Assembly (NCBI GenBank): GCA_964583615.1
Contig: CAZOWM010000013.1
Coordinates: forward strand, 1-64,000
DNA length: 64,000 nucleotides
Reading direction: 5' to 3'
Source of the DNA: CAZOWM01 sp964583615
GTDB lineage: Bacteria; Spirochaetota; B62-G9; DRHN01
The notes beneath the pieces are model-generated. The model was not told where the DNA came from. It saw only the letters and a program-made list of their open reading frames with translations, and did not search any database. Position 1 is the first letter of the stretch. Each line of letters begins with the position of its first letter. This document shows positions 25,499 to 32,776 of this stretch, one piece after another. Made by a program: the position numbers and the translations under genes.

Positions 25499-26200
25499 CT
25501 ATTCTTCTCTTTCTACAAATTTTTCGACCTCTGTGATGGCTCTTTCACTTCCAACCATCACAAGCACGTCCCCTTCCTCGAACACATCGTCCGGGGAAGG
25601 AAAATCAACATACTTTTCAATATACACGTTTTGTCCGTCCTCCGTCACATGCGGAATCCTTTTTTTTATTCCCACGATATTGACGCCGAACCTGGACCTC
25701 AGATTCATCTCCCTGATCGTAATGCCGACGAAACTGTCGGCAACCACGACTTCCGCAATAGTGTGCTCCTCGGAGATATCGAGATGGTGAAGTATATGCG
25801 TTGAGCTCAATCTGCGCGCCAGCCTCATACCCATTTCGTCTTCAGGGGATATGATCTCATCCACCCCGATAAGAGAGAGTATCTGCCTGTGCGCCGGAGA
25901 GTTTGCACGGGCGATGATTTTCGGGACTTCGAGTTTCTTCAAGAGCAGGGCAGTCAGGATACTCGCCTCCATGTCATCTCCTATCGCAATAATCGCGCAG
26001 TCAATTCTGCTGATGTCGACTGCCCGAAGAGCCTCTTCCAGGGTGCTGTCAAGAACGGCAGCCTGTGTCACCTCGTTTTTAATCGTTTCGATACCCTGCT
26101 CGTTCTTGTCGACAACGATGACCTCCATTCCTTCGGCCATAAGATTTTTCGCCACAGATATGCCGAACACACCAAGTCCGAACACCGCAAACTGTTTCAT
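25499..26200 (-). CDS. trkA: TrkA/KtrA potassium-uptake regulatory subunit
   Basis: 233 residues with one RCK unit: N-terminal Rossmann fold (FAVFGLGVFGISVAKNLMAEG, VDKNEQ, IIAIGDDMEASILTALLLKKL) binding NAD(H)/ADP/ATP, and a C-terminal RCK-C domain (SFVGITIREMNLRSRFGVNIVGIKK, FEEGDVLVMVGSERAI). It gates the TrkH/KtrB channel encoded 12 bases upstream in the same operon. The single-RCK size matches KtrA rather than the duplicated E. coli TrkA. Confidence 0.95.
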   Translation of the reverse strand: MKQFAVFGLGVFGISVAKNLMAEGMEVIVVDKNEQGIETIKNEVTQAAVLDSTLEEALRAVDISRIDCAIIAIGDDMEASILTALLLKKLEVPKIIARANSPAHRQILSLIGVDEIISPEDEMGMRLARRLSSTHILHHLDISEEHTIAEVVVADSFVGITIREMNLRSRFGVNIVGIKKRIPHVTEDGQNVYIEKYVDFPSPDDVFEEGDVLVMVGSERAITEVEKFVEREE

Positions 26201-26212
26201 CTTCCACCTCCA

Positions 26213-27925
26213 TTACCCCACCATGACTCTTTCTTCGGGATATGTCACGAGTCTGGAGCTCTGCACATTTCTGATCGCGAGCACAATGGTGAGCGGTCCG
26301 AGCCTTCCCACGAACATCGTGAGCATCACAACGATCTTTCCGAAATCACTCAGTAAGGGAGTAATGCCCGTAGACAATCCAACGGTTCCAAAAGCAGAAA
26401 CAGTTTCAAAATATACCTCCATAAAACTGAACTGTTCCGAGAACCCGAGCAGAATTGTCCCTGTAATTACCAGCCCCATTGCGCTCACAAGTATCGCGAT
26501 CGCCCTGTTTACCACCTGGTAAGGTATCCTTCGCTTAAAGATGGTATTGAACCGCTGATCCCTGAGTATCGTAATGATCGAAAGAATGAGAGTAAAGAAC
26601 GTCGTCGTCTTGATTCCCCCACCCGTGGATCCTGGGGACGCCCCGATAAACATCAGGATACTCATGAGAAAGAGAGTTTTCGGGTCAAGGGCCGCAGTGT
26701 CCACCGTATTGAAACCTGCAGTGCGCGTGGTCACCGACTGAAAGATCGATGAAAGCACCCTTTCATGTCTTTCATAGGATGAAAAAAGTGATCGTCTCTC
26801 AAAAAAGAAAATATTCACTGCCCCGAATACGATGAGTGCGAGTGAGGTGAGAATCACTATCCTGGTCTGCACAGTGATTCGTTCGTTCTTCCCGTACACC
26901 GTTCTTCTGAACAGATTTAAAAGAACGGTAAAGCCGAGCCCCCCCAGAATGATAAGAAGAATGAGCACAAAATTTGCCCACGCGTTCGAGCGCGCGCTTA
27001 TAAAACTGTCGGAGAAAAGCGAAAAACCTGCATTGCAGAAAGCGGACACCGAATGAAAAATCGAATAGAAGAGAGCCTCCCAGGAGCTGCTGAATCTTCC
27101 GAAGAAGTAGGAAAAAAAGAACAGTACTCCCACCGCTTCGATGGAAAAGGTTATGAACACGATAGAACGTATTATGGCATAGAGATTTCTTAAATTTTGA
27201 GTATCGAGGAGTGCGGCAGTGGAAAACCGGCCGTGGAGACTCATCTGGCTTCCCAGGGATACCTGAATGAACGCGGCGATTGTCATGATCCCCAGTCCCC
27301 CTACCTGTATGAGGAGAATCAAAAAGACCTGCCCGACACGAGAAAACGCAGTGCCCGTATCAACCACAATGAGCCCGGTCACGCAGACCGCAGATGTAGA
27401 TGTGAACAGGGCGTCGATATACCTCATCGCCTCCCCCCGCGGGCGTGAATACGGGAGATAGAGAAGAAACGAACCGATTACGATGATACTCGCAAAGCTC
27501 ATGACGATGAGCTGAGCGGGGTTCATCTTGAAAAACCGCGAAATATCGTGTATCCTGCTGAGCTTCGAGATAAACTTCGTGAAAAGAACCACCTCGATCG
27601 CTCCCAGATACATCTTTGAATAGATGAAGAGAAATCGATGTGTTTCCGTAACCGAGATAAACTTGTAGTGGATATAGAAGAGCACGAGAAGTGACACAAA
27701 AAGCGGCCAGTACATTCTCATGTATGATTTCAGCCGCGGATGAAGCAGGAACTGGAAAACCAGTTCGAACATGTAGAGAACAATCAGGATTCTCCCGACC
27801 TGGTACACAAAAGGCCTGAATGTATGGCCCATCTCAAAGAGAACCCAGATGAAGATATCGAGTTCCACAAAGAGGATGAAGAGATCGAAGTAGTTTGATA
27901 CTTTCTCACGCGTCCTATATTTCAT
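26213..27925 (-). CDS. trkH: TrkH/KtrB-family potassium channel subunit
   Basis: 570 residues. The four pore repeats of the SKT superfamily are visible in order: TSTSAVCVTGLIVVDTGTAF, SIFHSVSAFCNAGFSLFSDSF, SVTTRTAGFNTVDTAAL and TVSAFGTVGLSTGITPLLS, each with a conserved selectivity-filter Gly. GASPGSTGGGIKTTTF lies between repeats 3 and 4. An N-terminal extension of about 120 residues with several more hydrophobic helices precedes the channel core. The start overlaps the M24 peptidase stop by 11 bases. It works with the TrkA-type gene 12 bases downstream. Confidence 0.95.
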   Translation of the reverse strand: MKYRTREKVSNYFDLFILFVELDIFIWVLFEMGHTFRPFVYQVGRILIVLYMFELVFQFLLHPRLKSYMRMYWPLFVSLLVLFYIHYKFISVTETHRFLFIYSKMYLGAIEVVLFTKFISKLSRIHDISRFFKMNPAQLIVMSFASIIVIGSFLLYLPYSRPRGEAMRYIDALFTSTSAVCVTGLIVVDTGTAFSRVGQVFLILLIQVGGLGIMTIAAFIQVSLGSQMSLHGRFSTAALLDTQNLRNLYAIIRSIVFITFSIEAVGVLFFFSYFFGRFSSSWEALFYSIFHSVSAFCNAGFSLFSDSFISARSNAWANFVLILLIILGGLGFTVLLNLFRRTVYGKNERITVQTRIVILTSLALIVFGAVNIFFFERRSLFSSYERHERVLSSIFQSVTTRTAGFNTVDTAALDPKTLFLMSILMFIGASPGSTGGGIKTTTFFTLILSIITILRDQRFNTIFKRRIPYQVVNRAIAILVSAMGLVITGTILLGFSEQFSFMEVYFETVSAFGTVGLSTGITPLLSDFGKIVVMLTMFVGRLGPLTIVLAIRNVQSSRLVTYPEERVMVG

Positions 27926-29159
27926 ATGTCAAAGGCTCTTTATTTGCAAAAGTAAGAACCCTGCATCCCTGTTTCTCAACCACGATGTCATCCTCGATTC
28001 GAACACCGTATCTGCCTGGAAGATAAATTCCTGGTTCCACAGTGAGAACCATGTTTTCCTCAAACCGATTATGAAAAGATGCCGACGGATAACTGTCGTC
28101 GTGAACATCGAGTCCGAGGCTGTGACCGAGGCTGTGAATGAAACGCCCCTTGTAAAGATCGTGGCTGTCGATGCAGGCCCTCACCTCACGGTCCACACGA
28201 TCGGAGAGCTCACCTTCCATGATCATGTCCAACGCGAGCTGCTGAGCACTGAGCACGGCACCATATAGATCGAGAACCTCTTTTTCGGGATTTCCAGTGA
28301 GATACGTGCGTGTTATGTCGGACGCATACCCCTCGAAGTACGCGCCGAAATCAGCGAGCACGACATCTCCGTTTTTCAGCCGAATGCAACCGCCGGGGTA
28401 ATGGGGCATACTCGTGTTTTTTGAGAATGCAGCGATCGTTCGAAATGCCGGCCCGTGCGCACCCTTCTTTTTCATCATGTAGTCGATCTCCGTGCTGAGA
28501 TCAAGCTCCTTCATTCCTTCGGTCAGCAGCGAAGGGATGCGCTCAGCTACCTCGCTAATAATCCTGCACCCCTTTTCAATTTTTTGGATTTCGTCTTCTG
28601 TTTTGATCATCCGTGTGTCTCTGAAAGCGGTGCCCACATCCACCGTTTCGGCCTGCTCTGCAATCTCCAGAATGAAAAGATAAAACATGTGGGAAACAGA
28701 TCCGTAGTTTATACCAATCTTCGGATACTTCGAGAGGGCCGATGCGAGGATACTGTTTTTTTCCTTCTCATTCCGGTAGACGAGTATCTCTGCATGATTT
28801 TCGAGTGCGCGGGCAGCCTCTTCCTCGAGCGCAGTGGTAAAAAGTGCAATTTTCCCCTCTTTTTCCACAATAACGCCGCAGTTATCAAACACCCCGCCTG
28901 AAAGACCGGTCAGGTAGAAAAAGTTGTTGTCTATCCGTTCATTGTTGAAGACGAGGATCGCATCCGGCAGCCGATCATCGGGGATATGCGCAAAGAGTGC
29001 ACGCGATCTTTTTCGTATACCTTCCAAAATACGTTTCCTGTCATCGTGTGTATTGCGCCTAAGGGCACCCACCCATAAGTATATCCATGAATATTCTCTC
29101 TTGGCAATGAGAAATAACGAGCTGAAGACGATATACAAAAGGTAAAAAAGGGGAATCAA
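27915..29159 (-). CDS. M24 metallopeptidase (Xaa-Pro aminopeptidase-like)
   Basis: 414 residues from a TTG at 29159. The creatinase N-domain is followed by the pita-bread fold with metal ligands VLADFGAYFEGYASDITRT (two Asp), IHSLGHSLGLDVHD (His), LTVEPGIYLPGRYG (Glu) and VRIEDDIVV (Glu). Likely a cytoplasmic Xaa-Pro aminopeptidase or dipeptidase. The TTG shares TTGA with the outer-membrane gene's stop, suggesting coupling, but then the protein begins with an odd hydrophobic stretch (MIPLFYLLYIVFSSLFLIA). A GTG at 29072 would start at the soluble domain. Part of the operon with trkH/trkA. Confidence 0.88.
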   Translation of the reverse strand: MIPLFYLLYIVFSSLFLIAKREYSWIYLWVGALRRNTHDDRKRILEGIRKRSRALFAHIPDDRLPDAILVFNNERIDNNFFYLTGLSGGVFDNCGVIVEKEGKIALFTTALEEEAARALENHAEILVYRNEKEKNSILASALSKYPKIGINYGSVSHMFYLFILEIAEQAETVDVGTAFRDTRMIKTEDEIQKIEKGCRIISEVAERIPSLLTEGMKELDLSTEIDYMMKKKGAHGPAFRTIAAFSKNTSMPHYPGGCIRLKNGDVVLADFGAYFEGYASDITRTYLTGNPEKEVLDLYGAVLSAQQLALDMIMEGELSDRVDREVRACIDSHDLYKGRFIHSLGHSLGLDVHDDSYPSASFHNRFEENMVLTVEPGIYLPGRYGVRIEDDIVVEKQGCRVLTFANKEPLTYEI

Positions 29160-29890
29160 AATTGTGTCATGTATCCAATTTTCAGCAATCGTACGATCCT
29201 GTCGATGAACGGTGAATACTTGAACTCCAGTGATAAAGAGATAAATTCAGCAACATAGAAGTCAAAAGAAAAGTTATAAAAAATTTCGTCCCAGCGATCT
29301 TCAGAAAAATAAACATTCTCAATTTCCCCTTTCACCCCGAATGAAGGACTGAAGGAAATGTCAGTTCCGACAAAGAGCGAAAAGTTTTCGGGCTGAGAAA
29401 AATCAAGCGGCATTATCGGGTACCGGAAACCGTATGAGAGCCCCTGTTCGAATCCGAAAAGGTAATACCGAAGAGACGAGACAATGTAAAACCCGTTCAC
29501 CGTGTCGCCACTGACTTTGCTGACCTCACCTTTTGCGAAATATGAGTAGCCCACTGCGAGAGGCGGGAGGAATCTGCTCCCGTCAGATAACAAAAACCGC
29601 GCGAGAACACCGGGTTGTTCCCACTCCATCTCTTCACTGCCGATCATCTGTCCAACGTCAAAATACACACCGAGAAATGCATAGTCCGAAACCGAGAGCA
29701 CCGCACTTCCAAGTATGCCTCCCCTGTCATACATGGTGAAATCGAAATGAAGTTCACCCTTGTAGGCAGTATATGTCTTGGGGGTATCGATCACATTGAG
29801 GTCGTAGGGCCCGGCCCAACTGAATAGCGGTACCGCGGTGAACACCAGAGAAAAAAGGATGAAAAAATAGTATAATCGCCTGCCACGCAT
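29156..29890 (-). CDS. Small outer-membrane beta-barrel protein
   Basis: About 244 residues from ATG 29890, which follows a GGGGG site and opens a signal peptide (MRGRRLYYFFILFSLVFTAV...WA). The rest shows alternating hydrophobic/polar strands rich in Tyr/Phe and ends in GYMTQF, with the C-terminal Phe typical of BamA-inserted barrels. I do not recognise a family. It heads the operon that continues with M24 peptidase, trkH, trkA, PAS sensor and LamG protein. The longer frame from 29935 adds 15 charged residues before the signal peptide and is rejected. Confidence 0.7.
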   Translation of the reverse strand: MRGRRLYYFFILFSLVFTAVPLFSWAGPYDLNVIDTPKTYTAYKGELHFDFTMYDRGGILGSAVLSVSDYAFLGVYFDVGQMIGSEEMEWEQPGVLARFLLSDGSRFLPPLAVGYSYFAKGEVSKVSGDTVNGFYIVSSLRYYLFGFEQGLSYGFRYPIMPLDFSQPENFSLFVGTDISFSPSFGVKGEIENVYFSEDRWDEIFYNFSFDFYVAEFISLSLEFKYSPFIDRIVRLLKIGYMTQF

Positions 29891-29960
29891 TTTTTCCCCC
29901 GATCTTTTTTCTTTTAATATCGGATGAAAAAACATCCACTTAACCTGTACAGAAAAAGAA

Positions 29961-29986
29961 AGGCGGGCTTAGGGCCCGCCTCCGTT
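29961..29986 (-). terminator. Terminator between radical SAM gene 1 and the outer-membrane operon
   Basis: Perfect 8-bp inverted repeat AGGCGGGC / GCCCGCCT with a 5-base loop, flanked on the minus-strand exit side by TTCTTTTTCT and on the plus side by CCGTTTTT. It ends transcription of the radical SAM gene read on the minus strand and could act in both directions. Confidence 0.8.
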
Positions 29987-30013
29987 TTTGGAATCAGTAT
30001 TCTTTATGCGTGA

Positions 30014-31435
30014 TTAGACGGAAACCATCTCCTTTTTTTTCTGCGCTCTTTTTTTCCTCCCGTTTCCTCTTCCTTCCATGAGCATGGAGACGGCGGAAAG
30101 ATGCCCCTTGTAGGTGTTGTTTTCGTATTCCTCTCTCCATGCTCTGTCAGCGATCTCGCCGTATTTTTTCGCATACTCGTCGATCTCGGGAGCAAGGGTG
30201 GTGATAATCGACTCCGATCCCTTGTGCGTGGGGTGCGCACCTCCCTCCCTGACCGCTTCCCGAAGCACATGCGGATTATCAATGATCGTACACGGCCTGA
30301 GGAGGTTTTCGTTGTACGGCCTCCTATTTTTCAGCGCCATGAAAAACGGGGATTCGAGAACTTCCTTCAGACTCTTCGTCTTTATGTTGTCTGCTGCAAA
30401 ATGGCAGAATACGCAGGGTTCCACATCTCCATTGGAAATGATGTGGAGATACTCATATCCGCCTGCGAGACATCCGTTTGTCAATATTCCATCGTTCCAG
30501 AAATCTGCCAGAACGACTTTTTTGGTATCCCGCAGTTCGATAATCCGCTTTCTCCTGTAATCCCTCTGCTCGGGAGTGGGCATGAGTTCAAGGTTCGGCT
30601 TTTTCCCGATCGGAATGTAGTTGAAATACCAGCCAATGTAGATTCCCTTGTCCACATAGAAATCCACGAACTCATCACTCACGATGAGCTCATTGTTCTG
30701 CCGGGTTGCGGTGGCGGAAAACCCGAATATCACGCCTCGCTCCTTCAGCCTGTCCATCGCATCGGAAATTTTTCTGAATGTTCCCTTTCCTCTTCTCTCG
30801 TCGGTTTCTTTTTCAAATCCTTCAACACTGATGCACGGCAGTGCGTTCCCCAGACGCGCAAACTCATCGGCCCGCCGGTCGTCTATCAGTGTGCCGTTCG
30901 TATAGATCTGAAAAATGGCATCGGGGTGCATCTCAAGTATCTCGACCAGATGTGGCCACACATTCGGTTCTCCTCCAGAAATCACGAAGAAGAAAATGCC
31001 CATATTTTTCGCTTCGTTGAGCACTCTGTTGACGATGCTGAAATCCAGATCTTCTCCCTTTTTGTAGTCTCCCGCATAACAGCCGTAACAGTTCAGATTG
31101 CACTTCATGGTGGGACTTATCACCATGAGAGAAGGCATCTGATATCCGTTTTGCTCGTAGAAATGCTTTCTCCTCGGAGCGTACAGGGTGTAAGGTTTTA
31201 CGATGAAGTTCTGGACAAACTTTTCCTTCACATTTTTGGAAAGCGTCGGGAACCCTCTGTGAAGCCTTCTCAGCATCAGATCGATCATAATCGCGGCTTC
31301 AGGCATGGACTGACGTGTAACCAGGGGATGAACGAGTTTCATCCATTTTTCTTCAGATATGCTCGACATGAGCATTAAGGCAGTTTTTGCACCGATGGTG
31401 ACGGCCTGTGTTTTCAGTGCGCTTTTCAAAGACAT
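30014..31435 (-). CDS. Radical SAM/SPASM protein, paralogue 1
   Basis: 473 residues. A helical N-terminal region of about 100 residues precedes the radical SAM core, whose 4Fe-4S motif is KCNLNCYGCYA (Cys112, 116, 119), followed by VISGGEPNVWP for AdoMet binding and IYTNGTLID. The C-terminal SPASM-like region has Cys in TNGCLAGGYEY and VEPCVFCHF and later RPCTIIDN. Substrate unknown. ATG 31435 follows GAGGGGG; a TTG two codons upstream is less likely. It lies downstream of a ribbon-helix-helix gene, same strand, with a 132-base leader holding an inverted repeat. It is paralogous to the gene at 52.4-53.8 kb: both share the ISVEGFE..TD.RRGKG block, TATR and the PIGKKP/PIGRKP motif. Confidence 0.88.
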   Translation of the reverse strand: MSLKSALKTQAVTIGAKTALMLMSSISEEKWMKLVHPLVTRQSMPEAAIMIDLMLRRLHRGFPTLSKNVKEKFVQNFIVKPYTLYAPRRKHFYEQNGYQMPSLMVISPTMKCNLNCYGCYAGDYKKGEDLDFSIVNRVLNEAKNMGIFFFVISGGEPNVWPHLVEILEMHPDAIFQIYTNGTLIDDRRADEFARLGNALPCISVEGFEKETDERRGKGTFRKISDAMDRLKERGVIFGFSATATRQNNELIVSDEFVDFYVDKGIYIGWYFNYIPIGKKPNLELMPTPEQRDYRRKRIIELRDTKKVVLADFWNDGILTNGCLAGGYEYLHIISNGDVEPCVFCHFAADNIKTKSLKEVLESPFFMALKNRRPYNENLLRPCTIIDNPHVLREAVREGGAHPTHKGSESIITTLAPEIDEYAKKYGEIADRAWREEYENNTYKGHLSAVSMLMEGRGNGRKKRAQKKKEMVSV

Positions 31436-31503
31436 GACCAACCCCCCTCGAAATTTATTGAATGTATACGCAACAACAGCACGGAATCATAGAAGAGCAG
31501 CAG

Positions 31504-31524
31504 TGCATATAAGCCATATATGCA
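31504..31524 (-). promoter_or_regulatory. Inverted repeat in the leader of radical SAM gene 1
   Basis: TGCATATA and TATATGCA are perfect 8-bp inverted arms with a 5-base centre, 69 bases upstream of the radical SAM start. A second, G+C-rich hairpin (CCCGGC / GCCGGG, 31533-31550) lies just after the upstream gene. They could be an operator, a processing site or an attenuator. Neither has a T run. Confidence 0.4.
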
Positions 31525-31567
31525 CGCGAGACCCCGGCGGACAGGCCGGGATTGGAATCGGATACGT

Positions 31568-31822
31568 TTACAGGTCTCCGAGGTACTCTTTGGACAGGAT
31601 TTCCAGGAATCGATCACCTCCCTTTACCCGTTGGAGCGTTTTCTGAATGAACGCACGCAGGCTTCCTGAATCCTTCCCGTAATTCTTTACGAGCTCTTCG
31701 GCCTCCTTTCTCTCAGAGAGGAGATAATTGATATACGTTGAGAGCGGGACCATATCACGCTGGTCATTGAGCCAGGTGTAGATATCCTCATCGATCGTAA
31801 TATTGATCTTAATTTTATTCAT
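31568..31822 (-). CDS. Ribbon-helix-helix DNA-binding protein
   Basis: 84 residues. The start KIKINITIDEDIYTWLNDQ followed by LSTYINYLLSERKE has the strand-helix-helix pattern of CopG/MetJ-type regulators, where the KINITI strand enters the DNA major groove. The C-terminal half is charged and helical and could bind a partner. No toxin-like gene adjoins it; instead radical SAM gene 1 follows. GGAG lies seven bases before the ATG. Its own promoter carries repeats of GTAGTAT, suggesting autoregulation. RHH assignment is from pattern; it could be an orphan antitoxin. Confidence 0.7.
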   Translation of the reverse strand: MNKIKINITIDEDIYTWLNDQRDMVPLSTYINYLLSERKEAEELVKNYGKDSGSLRAFIQKTLQRVKGGDRFLEILSKEYLGDL

Positions 31823-31878
31823 ATACTACTCCTCTCATAAGTATGATTGATACTACCATGAATTGTAAAACGAGTCAA
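31823..31878 (-). promoter_or_regulatory. Promoter and candidate operator of the RHH gene
   Basis: On the minus strand TTGACT (31878-31873) and TAGTAT (31855-31850) are 17 bp apart. ATGGTAGTAT (31859-31850) covers the -10 element and, with ATACT at 31844-31840, forms an inverted repeat AGTAT-N5-ATACT. A second GTAGTAT (31829-31823) abuts the ATG, 27 bp from the first. The same 10-mer overlaps the -10 element of radical SAM gene 2 at 52263-52272. Confidence 0.7.
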
Positions 31879-31883
31879 TAAAA

Positions 31884-32192
31884 TTATTCGTCCGTGTTCC
31901 GCTTGATAAACTTGAAGATCACCTCTCCCCTTTTCTTGAAACCGAGTTCCCGAGCATATGCTTCAGCATACTCTCTGTCGTTTTTCAGGCTTTCTATCTC
32001 CCAGCTGAGCCTCTCTTTTTCTGTCTTCAGCAGGCTGATCTCCTCTTCAATAACCTGAAGCTCCCGGCGCATGTTTTCCCTTTTGATGATCCCGCCGTTG
32101 CCGTAGATGATGATGTACACGATCCAGAATGAAAAGAGGAAAAAGATGAAATATATAACGATGTGCAATCTGTTCTGCAGAAGTTTTTTCAT
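31884..32192 (-). CDS. DivIC/FtsB-like septum formation protein
   Basis: 102 residues: short cytoplasmic tail, one membrane helix (about 10-30, IVIYFIFFLFSFWIVYIIIYG), then a periplasmic coiled coil (about 40-75) ending in YAEAYARELGFKKRGEVIFKF, the usual FtsB/DivIC tail (ARE.lg...pGE.v). It would link FtsQ/DivIB and FtsL in the divisome. It lies upstream of the RHH gene on the same strand, with the RHH promoter in the 61-base gap. Confidence 0.85.
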   Translation of the reverse strand: MKKLLQNRLHIVIYFIFFLFSFWIVYIIIYGNGGIIKRENMRRELQVIEEEISLLKTEKERLSWEIESLKNDREYAEAYARELGFKKRGEVIFKFIKRNTDE

Positions 32193-32389
32193 TCTAAAAA
32201 AATGTACGTCACATTTTCCGGTTTACTTTAGCTGCACCACCCCAAAACATTGAAAAATGAAACCGAGTTCTCTGGAATCGTGCCTGTAAATAGATTACAC
32301 TGAATTCTTCGAAAAAAGAGCTGAGCGAGGATAAAAAAGAGGAGTACGGGCCGCTTTTTCTTCTCGTCCTCCCGTCCAAAAAAAAGATA
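32193..32389 (+). other. Spacer upstream of the DivIC-like gene
   Basis: Together with the following doubtful frame this fills the gap between the divIC-like gene and proA. From about 32294 the plus strand is open in the frame of the doubtful ORF at 32390, giving E-D-K-K-E-E-Y-G-P-L-F-L-L-V-L-P-S without a normal start codon. No RNA gene or terminator recognised. Confidence 0.35.
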
Positions 32390-32776
32390 ATGGAATCCCT
32401 TCGCGCAGGAGAAATACGGCTCACCGCATATTGGAATACCGAATCCACCGCTATTACGCTGAGTCTGGGGAAACGCAAAGATGCGGAGTTTTACACTCTC
32501 TCTGTTCAGTACGAGAGCCTGAGCCGGGTTGAAGAACTGAAAAAAGGGAAAAAGAAAGGCAGTCAAGGAAGAGCTGTTCAACGCGCTCTGATCAGGTGTG
32601 CCTGCGTGCTTTTTCGCCCAACGCTGCTATGTACGAAGATTCCCGTTTCCACGCACAACCCATTTGTAGCTCGTGAGTTCTCCGAGGCCCATCGGCCCCC
32701 TGGCATGAAGCTTGTCCGTACTGATGCCGATCTCTGCTCCAAGACCGAACACACCGCCGTCACTCAACCTTGTTGA
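32390..32776 (+). CDS. Doubtful or decayed ORF antisense to the 3' end of proA
   Basis: The first 60 codons (RAGEIRLTAYWNTESTAITL..., DAEFYTLSVQYESLSRV) look like real coding sequence, and coding character extends upstream to about 32300 where no ATG, GTG or TTG exists. From about 32600 the frame runs antisense through proA and becomes a shadow. It may be a small gene with a lost start and frameshifted end. No family recognised, no ribosome-binding site. Confidence 0.25.
   Translation: MESLRAGEIRLTAYWNTESTAITLSLGKRKDAEFYTLSVQYESLSRVEELKKGKKKGSQGRAVQRALIRCACVLFRPTLLCTKIPVSTHNPFVAREFSEAHRPPGMKLVRTDADLCSKTEHTAVTQPC

Noticed and set aside
30101..31378. 425-codon plus-strand ORF antisense to radical SAM gene 1
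   Set aside because: Lies wholly opposite a well-supported enzyme with complete motifs; the antisense product has unbiased composition and no recognisable domain.
30014..31822. RiPP biosynthetic cluster around radical SAM gene 1
   Set aside because: The only small gene adjoining it looks like a DNA-binding regulator, and there is no precursor peptide, protease-exporter or transporter gene nearby.
31568..31822. Toxin-antitoxin pair
   Set aside because: The RHH protein could be an antitoxin, but neither neighbour resembles a toxin; a regulator role fits the shared promoter box better.
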